From Kitasatospora sp. MAP12-44 (GTDB taxonomy: Bacteria > Actinomycetota > Actinomycetes > Streptomycetales > Streptomycetaceae), in contig NZ_JARZAE010000004.1 in NCBI RefSeq assembly GCF_029892095.1, positions 1,116,001 through 1,180,000 on the forward strand: a stretch of 64,000 nucleotides of DNA, in the 5' to 3' direction. The position numbers and the translations under genes are program-made. Positions 53,440 through 62,493 of this stretch are shown piece after piece (position 1 is the stretch's first letter; each line of letters begins with the position of its first letter). The notes under the pieces were generated by a model. That model made no database searches and had not been told where the DNA came from. It saw only the letters and a list, made by a program, of their open reading frames with translations.

Positions 53440-54594
53440 TCAGGTCGTGTAGCCGGAGTTGAGCTCCACATAGCCGGGCGTCAGGTCGCAGCCGTAGACG
53501 GTGAACTCCCCGTCCGCCAGGCCGAGATCGATCCGGATCAGCACCTGCGGCGCGGACAGCTCCAGCCGCGCGGCCGCCAGCAGCTGCTCGGTCGGCTCGG
53601 TCGGGAACATCTCCAGGTCGCCGTAGTGGATGGTGGTCCTGCGCGGGTCGAGATCGGTGTCGTCGTCCAGCTTGCCGATCGCCATCGCCACCCGGCCCCA
53701 GTTCGGGTCGGCGCCGTAGACGGAGGTCTTCACCAGCGGTGAGTTGACCACCGCCTTGCCCACCCGCTTGGCCTGCGCCGTGTCCCGGGCCCCGGTCACC
53801 CGCACCTCGATGAGCTTGGAGGCTCCCTCGCCGTCGGAGGCGATGTCGCGCACCAGGGTCAGCGCCGCCTCGTGGAGCACCTCCTCGAAGCGGGCCGGAT
53901 CCACCGGCCCGGCCAGGCCGTTGGCGAAGACCGCGGCGCTGTCGCTGGTGGAGGTGTCGGTGTCGATGCTCAGCGCGTTGAACGTGCGGTCCATCACCCG
54001 GCGGAACAGCGCGTCCAGTTCACCGGCCGGCAGCTCGGCGTCGGTGAAGAAGAAGGTCAGCAGGGTGGCCATGTTCGGCTCGATCATCCCGACGCCCTTG
54101 GCGATCCCGACCAGCACCGCGTCCCCGCAGGTCAGCCGGACGCACTTGGAGCGGGTGTCGGTGGTCATGATGGCGCGGGCGGCGGCCTCGAAGTCGGCTG
54201 CCGGGGCCGGCTCCTGGAGGTCGGCGATGCCGGCTCGGATCGACTCGATCGGATAGGGCCGCCCGATCACCCCGGTCGAGCCGATCACCAGCTGCTCGGC
54301 GGCGAGGCCGGCCCGCCGCGCCACCAGCCGGCGCACCTCCTCGGCGTGCCGGGCACCGTCAGGTCCGGTGGCCACATTGGCATTACGAGAGATCACTATC
54401 ATCCCGCGAGCATCCTGACGTCCTGCATCGGTGCGACTCAGTACGACGCTGGGCCCGGCAAACCGGGACTTGGTGAAGACGGCGGCCGACACCGCCGGAA
54501 CCTCCGAGAAGACCGCAGCGAAGTCGTCCTCGCGATCCTTGAGGCCCATATTCGCCGTCCAGGAACGAAACCCCTTCGGTACTGGCAGCTCCAT
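53440..54594 (-). CDS. argJ: Bifunctional ornithine acetyltransferase / N-acetylglutamate synthase
   Basis: 384 residues, ATG 54594 with GGGAGGGG upstream. ArgJ transfers acetyl from N-acetylornithine to glutamate in the cyclic arginine pathway. Features: VFTKSRFAGPSVVLSR, VISRNANVATG, the GSTGVIGRPYPIE segment, and the autoprocessing site GVGMIEPNMATLLTFFFTDA with the nucleophilic Thr (about residue 176). The end matches ADPNWGRVAMAIGKL and ELNSGYTT. It is not flanked by argC, argB or argD, which is unusual for the canonical gene. It could be a second, specialised copy like the oat genes of secondary metabolism, or a displaced housekeeping copy. Expression may be controlled by paired AT-rich sites just upstream. 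Confidence 0.93.
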   Translation of the reverse strand: MELPVPKGFRSWTANMGLKDREDDFAAVFSEVPAVSAAVFTKSRFAGPSVVLSRTDAGRQDARGMIVISRNANVATGPDGARHAEEVRRLVARRAGLAAEQLVIGSTGVIGRPYPIESIRAGIADLQEPAPAADFEAAARAIMTTDTRSKCVRLTCGDAVLVGIAKGVGMIEPNMATLLTFFFTDAELPAGELDALFRRVMDRTFNALSIDTDTSTSDSAAVFANGLAGPVDPARFEEVLHEAALTLVRDIASDGEGASKLIEVRVTGARDTAQAKRVGKAVVNSPLVKTSVYGADPNWGRVAMAIGKLDDDTDLDPRRTTIHYGDLEMFPTEPTEQLLAAARLELSAPQVLIRIDLGLADGEFTVYGCDLTPGYVELNSGYTT

Positions 54595-54619
54595 GACGTA
54601 TCCCCTCCCATAAAGTCCT

Positions 54620-54647
54620 GCATATATATGCGTCGCTCAGCATATAT
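54620..54647 (-). promoter_or_regulatory. Paired AT-rich sites, possible ArgR (ARG-box) operator
   Basis: GCATATATATGC (54620-54631) and GCATATAT (54640-54647) are spaced exactly 20 bases start to start, two helical turns, directly upstream of argJ and against the WYL gene stop. ATAT-rich paired dyads are unusual in this genome and resemble ArgR operators. ArgR binding is inferred, not shown. Confidence 0.5.
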
Positions 54648-55618
54648 CACAAGGTCGGGGCCACCACCGCCCGGATCGCCCGCTCCCCCAACTCCCTTAG
54701 ATGCCAGGCCAGTTCCGGGGGCTCCTGGACGGTGAACTCGCACCCGAGCATCAGCAGCCGCGCGGCCAGCCACTCCAACGCGTCAGCCTCGGTGCGCAGC
54801 ACGCAGCGCCCCTCGTCGAGTTCCTCCAGCTGCAGGGCCGCCGCGGCGCCGCCCAACCGGCGCTCGGCCTCCACCCGGGGCAGCTCCAGGACCGCCACCG
54901 CACGGTAGGTACGGGCGCGGCTCTGCAGCTTGCGGCTGACGAACTCCGCCGCGTCGTCCGCCGGGAGGGTGCGCGGCACCGCCCGCACACCGGTCGAGCG
55001 CGGGTCGCTCAGCCGGTCCACCCGGAAGATCCGCCAGTCGTCCCGGTCGTTGTCGAAGGCGACCAGGTACCAGCGGCGCCCGGCCGCCACCAGGCGGTGC
55101 GGCTCGACCAGCCGCCGACTGGCGGCGCCGTCGCCCGCCCGGTAGTCGAAGCGCACCCGCTCCCGCCCGGTCACCGCCGCGGCCAGTACCGTCAGATGCT
55201 CTGGGTCCACCCGCGGCCCGCCGCCGGCCAGCGGGACGGTCGCCGCGTTCAGCGTCCCCACCCGGCGGCGCAGCCGCGCCGGCAGCACCTGCTCCAACTT
55301 GGCCAGCGCACGCACCGAGGCCTCCTCGATCCCGGTGACCGCCGCCCCCGCCGCCGTCCGCAGGCCGACCGCGATGGCCACCGCCTCCTCGTCGTCCAGC
55401 AGCAGCGGCGGCATCGCGGCGCCGGCCGCCAGCCGGTAGCCGCCGACCGCGCCCAGCGTCGCCTGCACCGGATAGCCCAGGTCCCGCAGCCGCTCGATGT
55501 CGCGCCGGATGGTGCGCGGGCTGACCTGGAGCCGTTCGGCCAGCTCGCTGCCCGGCCATTCGCGCGGTGTCTGGAGCAGCGAGAGCAGATTCAGCAGACG
55601 TGCGGGGGTGTCGGTCAT
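54647..55618 (-). CDS. YafY-type HTH/WYL-domain transcriptional regulator
   Basis: 323 residues from ATG 55618 (MTDTPARLLNLLSLLQ). The HTH_11 winged helix (about 1-65) reads LAERLQVSPRTIRRDIERL. The WYL domain follows about 135-230 (RVRFDYRAG, RLVEPHRLVAAGRRWYLVAFD, WRIFRVDRL), then the WCX C-terminal extension. WYL proteins bind nucleic acid or small ligands and often control a divergent transporter gene. Here the divergent gene is an MFS exporter, and a GGACAG-GAA-CTGTCC dyad lies between them. Confidence 0.9.
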   Translation of the reverse strand: MTDTPARLLNLLSLLQTPREWPGSELAERLQVSPRTIRRDIERLRDLGYPVQATLGAVGGYRLAAGAAMPPLLLDDEEAVAIAVGLRTAAGAAVTGIEEASVRALAKLEQVLPARLRRRVGTLNAATVPLAGGGPRVDPEHLTVLAAAVTGRERVRFDYRAGDGAASRRLVEPHRLVAAGRRWYLVAFDNDRDDWRIFRVDRLSDPRSTGVRAVPRTLPADDAAEFVSRKLQSRARTYRAVAVLELPRVEAERRLGGAAAALQLEELDEGRCVLRTEADALEWLAARLLMLGCEFTVQEPPELAWHLRELGERAIRAVVAPTL

Positions 55619-55642
55619 ACGGTCCAGTATCGCGGCCATCTG

Positions 55643-55657
55643 GGACAGGAACTGTCC
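55643..55657. promoter_or_regulatory. Candidate operator of the WYL regulator
   Basis: GGACAGGAACTGTCC is an exact dyad with a three-base centre. It lies in the 107-bp divergent region between the WYL regulator and the MFS exporter, 25 bases upstream of the regulator's ATG. Position and symmetry suggest autoregulation plus control of the exporter; this is an inference. Confidence 0.65.
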
Positions 55658-55725
55658 TAGATGGGGTCTACCGTCGGACCCCGAACCGTCGGAGCCGACC
55701 CCCCGCCCCGGAAAGGCCGCACCCA

Positions 55726-57210
55726 ATGACCGCCACCATCCCGATAGCCCCCGCCGAACCGGCGCTCGCGGCCGGCGACCGCCGCCGCTGGATCGCCCTG
55801 GCCGTGGTGATGACCGCGTCCTTCATGGACCTGGTCGACGTCACCATCGTCAACATCGCCGTCCCGAGCATCCAGCACCACCTCGGCGCCTCGTTCAGCG
55901 CGATCCAGTGGGTCACCGGCGGCTATGCGCTCGCCTTCGCCATCGGCCTGATCACCGGCGGCCGGCTCGGCGACATCTACGGCCGCAAGCGGATCTTCCT
56001 GATCGGCGTCGCCGGCTTCACCCTCGCCTCCGCGCTCTGCGGCCTGGCCGGCGACCCGGCCGTTCTGGTCGCCACCCGGATCCTGCAGGGCGCCACGGCC
56101 GCGCTGATGGTCCCGCAGGTCCTGGCGATCATCCATGTCACCTTCCCCGCGCACGAGCGGGGCAAGGTCTTCGGACTCTTCGGTGCGATGATCGGCCTGG
56201 GCGCGGTCTCCGGCCCGCTGCTCGGCGCGCTGCTGACCGAGTGGAACCTGTTCGGCCTGGAGTGGCGGCCGATCTTCCTGATCAACCTCCCGGTCGGCAT
56301 CGCCGGACTGCTGCTCGGCCACCGCTACGTCACCGAGTCCCGCGCGCCCAAGGCGCTGCGGCTGGACCTGGTCGGCATGGCCCTGGCCGGCCTCGGGCTG
56401 CTGATGCTGCTCTACCCGCTCACCCAGGGACGCGAGTCGGGCTGGCCGCTGTGGGGGTTCGTGTCGATGGCCTGCTCCCCGCTGGTCCTCGCGCTCTTCG
56501 TCCGCTACGAGCGGATCAAGACCCGCCGGGACGGCTCCCCGCTGGTCGAGCTCTCGCTCTTCAAGGTGCGCAGCTTCGCGGCCGGCGTCGGCGTGCAGCT
56601 GACCTTCGGAGTGGTCTGCGGCATCTTCTTCCTGGTCTGGACCCTGTACATGCAGCTCGGCCTGGGCTGGAGCCCGCTGCGCGCCGGAACCACCGGCATC
56701 CCGTTCTCGATCGCGGTGTCCGCCGCCGCGGGGCTCTCGGTCGCCAAGCTGGTCCCGCGCTTCGGGCGCAAGGTGCTGCAGGCCGGGTCGCTGGTGATGG
56801 CCTCCGGAGTGCTGCTCTACCTCGCCGAGGCCAACCGGTACGGCGCCGGCATCCACCCGTGGCAGATGGCGCTGCCGCTCGTCGTGATGGGCACCGGCAT
56901 GGGCCTGATCGTCGCGCCGCTGACCGACGCGGTGCTCTCCGAGGTGCCGCGCGAGCACTCCGGCTCCGCCTCCGGTCTGATCAACACCACCCAGCAGCTG
57001 GGCAATGCGCTGGGCCTCGGCCTGGTCTCGGTGGCCTTCTTCAGCGTGGTCGACCACGCCGACCTGGCGCACCAGCCGGTGAGCGCGGTCTTCACCGACG
57101 CCTTCACCCACGCCATGTGGTGGGTGGCCGGCGGCCTGCTGCTGCTCTTCGTCCTGCTGCTCGCGCTGCCGCCGAAGTCCCGCCCGCACAGTGACCAGGA
57201 CGCCGACTAG
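55726..57210 (+). CDS. MFS drug exporter, DHA2 (14-TM) family
   Basis: 494 residues from ATG 55726 with GAAAGG upstream. About fourteen membrane helices. DHA2 landmarks: ASFMDLVDVTIVNIAVPSIQ (motif D1), GGRLGDIYGRKRIFLIG (motif A), and TRILQGATAALMVPQ followed by GLGAVSGPLLGALL (motifs B and C). Probably exports a drug or metabolite by proton antiport; substrate unknown. Likely controlled by the divergent WYL regulator. Confidence 0.93.
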   Translation: MTATIPIAPAEPALAAGDRRRWIALAVVMTASFMDLVDVTIVNIAVPSIQHHLGASFSAIQWVTGGYALAFAIGLITGGRLGDIYGRKRIFLIGVAGFTLASALCGLAGDPAVLVATRILQGATAALMVPQVLAIIHVTFPAHERGKVFGLFGAMIGLGAVSGPLLGALLTEWNLFGLEWRPIFLINLPVGIAGLLLGHRYVTESRAPKALRLDLVGMALAGLGLLMLLYPLTQGRESGWPLWGFVSMACSPLVLALFVRYERIKTRRDGSPLVELSLFKVRSFAAGVGVQLTFGVVCGIFFLVWTLYMQLGLGWSPLRAGTTGIPFSIAVSAAAGLSVAKLVPRFGRKVLQAGSLVMASGVLLYLAEANRYGAGIHPWQMALPLVVMGTGMGLIVAPLTDAVLSEVPREHSGSASGLINTTQQLGNALGLGLVSVAFFSVVDHADLAHQPVSAVFTDAFTHAMWWVAGGLLLLFVLLLALPPKSRPHSDQDAD

Positions 57211-57214
57211 CCCC

Positions 57215-58864
57215 TCAGTGCGGCCCGGCGTCCCGGTGCAGCAGGAGCAGCGCCGCGTCGTCCTCGGCGTCCAGCCGCTCGCTCAGCGTGTCGCGGACGT
57301 GGTCGGCGAGCTTGGACAGCCGGGTGGGCCCGGCCGCGAAGACCTCGGCGAGCCGGTCCAGGCCCTGGTCGAGGTCCTCGCCGGGCCGCTCGACCAGGCC
57401 GTCGCTGTAGAGCAGCAGGGTGTCCCCGGCGGCGAGCCGGAACGTCGTCCGCGGGTACGTCACCGGGCCCCACTCGGCCGGCAGGCCCAGTGGCGGCCCG
57501 CCGGCCACCTCGATCCGCTCCACCGTGCCGTCGGCATGGCGCACCAGCGGCGGCAGATGCCCGGCGTTCGCGGCCCGTACCTCGCCGGTGGCCATCGACA
57601 CCTGCGCGTACAGGCAGGTGGCGAACCGGTCCGCGTGCAGCTCCGTCAGGAAGGCCGAGGCCCGCTTCAGCACGCTCTCGCTGCTGTGCCCCTCGGCCGC
57701 GTACGCCGTCATCGCGATCCGCAGCTGCCCCATCACCGCGGCCGCCTCGGTGTCGTGGCCCTGGACGTCGCCGATCGCCACGCCCACCGCGCCGCCCGCC
57801 AGCGGCACCGCGTCGTACCAGTCGCCGCCGATCCAGGTCCCCACCCGGGCCGTCCGGTAGCGCACCGCCAGCTTGCCACCGGGCACCGACGGCAGCCGGC
57901 GCGGCAGCATCGCGCTCTGCAGCCCGGCCGCGATCTCCCGGGACTGGTCCACCAGCATCGCCCGCTGCAGGGACTGCGCGATGGCGCTGGACAGCGCGGT
58001 CAGCAGGGTGCGGTCCTCGCTGCTGAAACCCCGCTTGCCCTCGTAGACCAGCGCGATCGCGCCGATCGGGCGACCCTGCGCGATCAGCGGCAGGAAGGCC
58101 GCCGCCGTGGCGTGGCTGTCGCCCACGTACGGGGTCAGCACCGGGTAGTGGCGCAGGAAGACCGAGCGGGAGGTGAAGAAGAGCGGCTCGCCGCTGCGCA
58201 CCGCGTCGTTCAGCGGCCAGGGCTCGGACAGCCGGGCCCGCTGCACCTCGCGCACCCGCACGTTCACCTCCCCCACCGCGCCGACCAGCCGCACCCGCCC
58301 CTGGTCCACCACGCCCAGCGTGATGCCCTGGACGCCCAGGCGCCGCATGCTCTGATCGCCGGTCAGCACGCCCACCACGTCCTCGACGGTGAGCGCCTCG
58401 CCCAGCGCCTGGGCCACCTCGCGCAGCTCGTCCTCCTGGCGGCGGCGGTCGTCCTCGGCCAGCAGCCGCAGCGCCGAGTGCGTCAGCTCCCGGGTGGCGT
58501 CGCGCACCACGCCCACCACCCGGATCCCGGGGCGGCCGGGATCGTGCACCACCTGGCCCTGGGTGTGCGTCCAGCGCAGCGTGCCGTCCCGCCGCTGGAT
58601 CTTGAAGTAGCTGCTGTAGGAGTCGCTGCGTCCCGCGATGATGTCCTCGACCAGCGAGAACAGCTGGGTCTCGTACTCCACCGGAATCCGCTGGGCGAGG
58701 TCGGCGGCGGTGCCGTCGTACTCGCTGGGGCGCAGGTCGAAGACGGCCAGGCCGCCGGCGTCCAGGGTGAACCGGCCGGTGGCCGGATCCCACTCGAAGC
58801 ATCCGATCCCGGTCGCCGCCATCGCCTCCAGCGGGTCGACATGCGGGGCGGGCACCTCACTCAT
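57215..58864 (-). CDS. PAS-GAF-SpoIIE (PP2C) serine phosphatase, second
   Basis: 549 residues from ATG 58864 (GTG three bases upstream also possible). PAS about 15-125 (MAATGIGCFEWDPATGRFTL, with the PAC-like RRDGTLRWTHTQGQVVHD), GAF about 150-310 (VEDVVGVLTGDQ, IAQGRPIGAIALVYEGKRG), PP2C about 330-549 with IGGDWYDAVPL, IGDVQGHDTEAAAVM, ANAGHLPPLVRH and the final DDAALLLLHRD. Similar architecture to the phosphatase at 27521-29305 but clearly diverged. Acts on an anti-anti-sigma factor not encoded nearby. Its stop lies 5 bases from the convergent MFS stop. Confidence 0.93.
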   Translation of the reverse strand: MSEVPAPHVDPLEAMAATGIGCFEWDPATGRFTLDAGGLAVFDLRPSEYDGTAADLAQRIPVEYETQLFSLVEDIIAGRSDSYSSYFKIQRRDGTLRWTHTQGQVVHDPGRPGIRVVGVVRDATRELTHSALRLLAEDDRRRQEDELREVAQALGEALTVEDVVGVLTGDQSMRRLGVQGITLGVVDQGRVRLVGAVGEVNVRVREVQRARLSEPWPLNDAVRSGEPLFFTSRSVFLRHYPVLTPYVGDSHATAAAFLPLIAQGRPIGAIALVYEGKRGFSSEDRTLLTALSSAIAQSLQRAMLVDQSREIAAGLQSAMLPRRLPSVPGGKLAVRYRTARVGTWIGGDWYDAVPLAGGAVGVAIGDVQGHDTEAAAVMGQLRIAMTAYAAEGHSSESVLKRASAFLTELHADRFATCLYAQVSMATGEVRAANAGHLPPLVRHADGTVERIEVAGGPPLGLPAEWGPVTYPRTTFRLAAGDTLLLYSDGLVERPGEDLDQGLDRLAEVFAAGPTRLSKLADHVRDTLSERLDAEDDAALLLLHRDAGPH

Positions 58865-58979
58865 CACACCCAGAACGTACCCCGCGACCGCCGCTCCCGC
58901 CCGGCTCGCAGCCGCACCGCGGAGCGGTGATCCGGCCCAGCGGGTAGCGCCGCGCCGCCAAGTCGCGCAGGATCGGGAC

Positions 58980-60494
58980 GTGAACATCCGACGGACCGAC
59001 GCCACCCCGGCCGGCAGCATGCGCCTGAGCAGCCGTCAGGGCCACTGGGTGGTGGCGGCCGCCGCGGCCGGCTCCGGCATGGCGATGCTCGACGGGACGG
59101 TCGTCAACGTCGCGCTGCCGCGGATCGGCGCCGACCTCGGGGCCTCGCTGGCCGCCCTGCAGTGGACGCTCAACGCCTACCTGCTCACCCTGGCGGGCCT
59201 GATCCTGCTCGGCGGCTCGCTCGGCGACCGCTACGGGCGCCGCCGGGTCTTCGTGATCGGCGTCTGCTGGTTCGCCGCCGCCTCCGGGCTCTGCGCGCTC
59301 GCCCCCACCGTCGGCGTGCTGATCGCCGCCCGCGCCCTGCAGGGCATCGGCGGCGCGCTGCTCACCCCGGGGTCGCTCGCGCTGCTGCAGGCCACCTTCC
59401 ACCCGGACGACCGCTCCGCCGCCGTCGGCGCCTGGTCGGGCCTGGGCGGGGTGGCCACCGCGATCGGCCCGATCCTGGGCGGCTGGCTGGTGACCGGGCC
59501 GGGCTGGCGCTGGATCTTCGTGATCAACCTGCCGGTGGCCGCCGTGGTCGCGCTGGTGACCCTGCGCCATGTGCCCGAGAGCCGCGACGAGCAGGCGACC
59601 GGCCGCTTCGACGTCCCCGGCGCCGTGCTCGCCGCGCTGGCGCTCGGCGGGGTGACGTACGCGCTGACCGCCGCCGGGGGCGGGGCGTCCGCGGGGGTCT
59701 GGGTGGCGGGCGCAGCCGGGCTGCTGCTCGGCTGGGCGTTCGTCCGCGTCGAGCAACGCAGCCCGCAGCCGATGCTTCCGCTGGAGCTCTTCGAGTCGCG
59801 GCTGTTCACCACCGTCAACCTGGTGACGCTGGGCGTCTACGGGGCGCTGGGCGGGGTGTTCTTCTTCCTGCAGGTGCAGCTGCAGACGGTGGCGGGCTTC
59901 GAGCCGCTGGTCGCCGGGGTCGCCTTCGCGCCGGTCACCGTGCTGATGCTGCTCTTCTCCGCCCGCGCGGGCCGGCTGGCCACCCGGATCGGCCCGCGGG
60001 TTCCGCTCACCGCGGGGCCGCTGGTCTGCGCGGCCGGCGTGCTGCTGATGCTGCGGATCGGCGCCGGCGCCTCGTACTGGGCGGACGTGCTGCCCGCCGC
60101 GCTGGTCTTCGGCATCGGGCTGACGCTGCTGGTCGCCCCGCTGACCGCGACCGTGCTGGCGGCCGTGGACGTCCGGCGGGCCGGGATCGCCAGCGGCGTC
60201 AACAACGCGGCCGCCCGCGCGGCCGGGCTGCTAGCGGTGGCGGCGCTGCCGCTGCTGGCCGGGCTGAGCGGCGAGCAGTACCGGCAGCCGACGGCGGTGG
60301 ACTCCGCCTTCCGCACCGCGATGCTGATCTGCGCGGGCCTGCTGGCGGGCGCCGGGCTGCTCGCGGCGGCCACCGTGCCGGGCCGCCGTCCGGCCGTCGA
60401 GGCCGAGCCGGACACCTCCTGGTACTGCGGCACGACGGCCCCGCCGGTGGACCCGGGACACGGGTCACCGGCGGGGCCGGAACCTACCTCTTAG
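58980..60494 (+). CDS. MFS drug exporter, DHA2 (14-TM) family, second
   Basis: 504 residues from GTG 58980; there is no strong ribosome-binding site. About fourteen membrane helices with DHA2 features: GSGMAMLDGTVVNVALPRIG, LTLAGLILLGGSLGDRYGRR, AARALQGIGGALLTPGSLAL, ATAIGPILGGWLVTGPGWRW. The C-terminal tail (about 480-504) is cytosolic, Pro/Gly-rich, and its DNA contains the hairpin that ends the convergent purB transcript. Substrate unknown. Confidence 0.9.
   Translation: MNIRRTDATPAGSMRLSSRQGHWVVAAAAAGSGMAMLDGTVVNVALPRIGADLGASLAALQWTLNAYLLTLAGLILLGGSLGDRYGRRRVFVIGVCWFAAASGLCALAPTVGVLIAARALQGIGGALLTPGSLALLQATFHPDDRSAAVGAWSGLGGVATAIGPILGGWLVTGPGWRWIFVINLPVAAVVALVTLRHVPESRDEQATGRFDVPGAVLAALALGGVTYALTAAGGGASAGVWVAGAAGLLLGWAFVRVEQRSPQPMLPLELFESRLFTTVNLVTLGVYGALGGVFFFLQVQLQTVAGFEPLVAGVAFAPVTVLMLLFSARAGRLATRIGPRVPLTAGPLVCAAGVLLMLRIGAGASYWADVLPAALVFGIGLTLLVAPLTATVLAAVDVRRAGIASGVNNAAARAAGLLAVAALPLLAGLSGEQYRQPTAVDSAFRTAMLICAGLLAGAGLLAAATVPGRRPAVEAEPDTSWYCGTTAPPVDPGHGSPAGPEPTS
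60437..60478. terminator. Hairpin terminator inside the MFS 3' end
   Basis: GGCCCCGCCGGT (60437-60448) pairs with ACCGGCGGGGCC (60467-60478), and an inner ACCCG/CGGGT extends the stem. It lies 13 bases past the purB stop on the minus strand and within the last codons of the MFS gene, so it ends purB transcription. Confidence 0.75.
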
Positions 60495-61921
60495 AGGATG
60501 TCGCCGGGCGCGTACTTGGCGGCCTCGGGGTGGCTCGCGGCGACCAGCTCGACGCGGCGGACCACCTCGGCCACCTGGGCCCCGGCCGCGCCGGTGAAGG
60601 AGAGCCGGTCGGCGAGCAGCGCGTCCAGCTGCGCCCGGTCAAGCGGCATCCGCTCGTCGGCGGCCAGCCGGTCGAGCAGCTCGTTGTGCCGCGCGCCGGC
60701 CCGCATCGCCAGGGCGGAGGCGACCGCGTGCTCCTTGATGACCTCGTGCCCGGCCTCCCGGCCGACGCCCGCGCGCACCGCGCCCATCAGCACCTTGGTG
60801 GTGGCCAGGAACGGCAGGTAGCGGTCGAGTTCGGCCTCGATCACGGCGGGGAAGGCGCCGAACTCGTCAAGGACGGTCAGGAAGGTCTCCAGCAGGCCGT
60901 CGAAGGCGAAGAAGGCGTCCGGCAGGGCCACCCGGCGCACCACCGAGCAGGAGACGTCGCCCTCGTTCCACTGGTCGCCGCCCAGCTCGGCGGTCATCGA
61001 GGCGTAGCCGCGCAGGATGACGGCCAGGCCGTTGACGCGCTCGCAGGAGCGGGTGTTCATCTTGTGCGGCATCGCGGAGGAGCCGACCTGGCCCTCCTTG
61101 AAGCCCTCGGTGACCAGCTCGTGCCCGGCCATCAGCCGGATCGTCTTGGCCAGGCTGGAGGGCGCGGCCGAGAGCTGGACGAGCGCGGAGAGCACCTCGA
61201 AGTCCAGCGAGCGCGGGTAGACCTGGCCGACGCTGGTCAGCACGTTGTCGAAGCCCAGGTGGCCGGCCACCCGCTGCTCCAGCTCGGCGAGCTTCTCGGC
61301 GTCCCCGCCGAGCAGGTCGAGCATGTCCTGGGCGGTGCCGACCGGGCCCTTGATCCCGCGCAGCGGGTAGCGGGCGATCAGCTCCTCCAGTCGGGCGAAG
61401 GCGACCAGCAGCTCGTCCGCGGTGGTGGCGAAGCGCTTGCCGAGCGTGGTGGCCTGCGCGGCGACGTTGTGCGAGCGGCCGGCCATCACCAGTTCGGCGT
61501 GCTGCGCGGCCAGCCGGGCCAGCCGGACCAGGACGGCGACCGTGCGGTCCCGCACGTGCTCGAGGGACTGCCGGATCTGCAGCTGCTCGACGTTCTCGGT
61601 CAGATCCCGGGAGGTCATCCCCTTGTGGATCTGCTCGTGGCCGGCGAGGTCGCTGAACTCCTCGATGCGGGCCTTCACGTCGTGCCGGGTGATCCGCTCA
61701 CGGCGGGCGATCGACTCCAGGTCGACCTGGTCGAGCACCCGCTCGTAGTCGGCGACGGCGGTCTCGGGGACGGCGATCCCGAGATCCTGCTGGGCCTTGA
61801 GGACGGCGAGCCACAGGTGGCGTTCGAGAACCACCTTGTGCTCGGGGGACCACAGCTGGGCCAGGGTCGCCGAAGCGTACCGGGAGGCCAGGACATTGGG
61901 GATCTGGGGCTTCGCGCTCAC
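60491..61921 (-). CDS. purB: Adenylosuccinate lyase
   Basis: 476 residues from GTG 61921. Fumarase/aspartase-superfamily enzyme releasing fumarate from SAICAR and adenylosuccinate in purine synthesis. The family signature is GSSAMPHKMNTRSCER (catalytic Ser loop). Other landmarks: KGMTSRDLTENVEQLQIRQS with the TS-D substrate site, AGRSHNVAAQATTLGKRF with catalytic His, and GPVGTAQDMLDLL. Essential housekeeping enzyme acting as a homotetramer. Its four-base 3' overlap with the convergent MFS gene is unremarkable. Confidence 0.97.
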   Translation of the reverse strand: MSAKPQIPNVLASRYASATLAQLWSPEHKVVLERHLWLAVLKAQQDLGIAVPETAVADYERVLDQVDLESIARRERITRHDVKARIEEFSDLAGHEQIHKGMTSRDLTENVEQLQIRQSLEHVRDRTVAVLVRLARLAAQHAELVMAGRSHNVAAQATTLGKRFATTADELLVAFARLEELIARYPLRGIKGPVGTAQDMLDLLGGDAEKLAELEQRVAGHLGFDNVLTSVGQVYPRSLDFEVLSALVQLSAAPSSLAKTIRLMAGHELVTEGFKEGQVGSSAMPHKMNTRSCERVNGLAVILRGYASMTAELGGDQWNEGDVSCSVVRRVALPDAFFAFDGLLETFLTVLDEFGAFPAVIEAELDRYLPFLATTKVLMGAVRAGVGREAGHEVIKEHAVASALAMRAGARHNELLDRLAADERMPLDRAQLDALLADRLSFTGAAGAQVAEVVRRVELVAASHPEAAKYAPGDIL

Positions 61922-61984
61922 GCTTCGGAAGCCTAACAGCCGAGGTCAGCGACTCCGGCCCCGCGGTGGGCCCGACGGGCGGTG

Positions 61985-62428
61985 TCAGGCCGCCAGCAGC
62001 GGGAGCACCTGGCGGCACAGGTCGTTGAGGGCGGTGCGCTGCTCGGGGCCGAGCGCGTCAAAGGCCTGGTGGGTGCGGTTCATGTCGGCCCGGATCGCGC
62101 GCAGCACCTCGGCGCCCGGCTCGGTGATCGCGACGATCTTCACCCGGCGGTCCGCGGCGGCCGCCTCCCGGCGGGCGTAGCCGAGCGCCTCCAGCCGGTC
62201 GACGATGCCGGTGACGTTCGAGGCGTCGCAGCCGAGCTTCCCGGCCAGCGCCCGCATCGGGACCGGCTCCAGCACCACGGCCAGCGCCTTGGCCTGCGAG
62301 GAGCTCAGCCCGTGCCGGCCCGCGCTCGCGGCGAAGTCCAGGAAGTACGCGGCGCCCACGGCGGCCACCGCCTCCATGAGCTCGGCGGTGGTCACATTCG
62401 GTGCGGCGGCGGTCGTCATCGGAGCCAT
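61985..62428 (-). CDS. MarR-family transcriptional regulator
   Basis: 147 residues; ATG 62428 or the MTTAAAP at 62419 are possible starts. Winged helix about 50-110: LSSSQAKALAVVLEPVPMRA, LGCDASNVTGIVDRLEALGY (recognition helix), and wing REAAAADRRVKIVAITEPG. N- and C-terminal helices form the usual MarR dimer interface. It probably represses itself through the AT-rich dyad at 62443-62458. No transporter or enzyme gene is directly divergent, so the target regulon is unclear. Confidence 0.92.
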   Translation of the reverse strand: MAPMTTAAAPNVTTAELMEAVAAVGAAYFLDFAASAGRHGLSSSQAKALAVVLEPVPMRALAGKLGCDASNVTGIVDRLEALGYARREAAAADRRVKIVAITEPGAEVLRAIRADMNRTHQAFDALGPEQRTALNDLCRQVLPLLAA

Positions 62429-62442
62429 GCGATCAGGGTACG

Positions 62443-62458
62443 CATAAAAGCTTTAATG
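62443..62458 (-). promoter_or_regulatory. Candidate MarR operator
   Basis: CATAAAAGCTTTAATG is a near-perfect dyad (7 of 8 paired positions) 14 bases upstream of the MarR ATG. It is strikingly AT-rich for this genome and of the length and symmetry typical of MarR sites. Confidence 0.7.
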
Positions 62459-62493
62459 ACTCCATTTTCCACCGCGCGCAGCTACCGCGGCAG

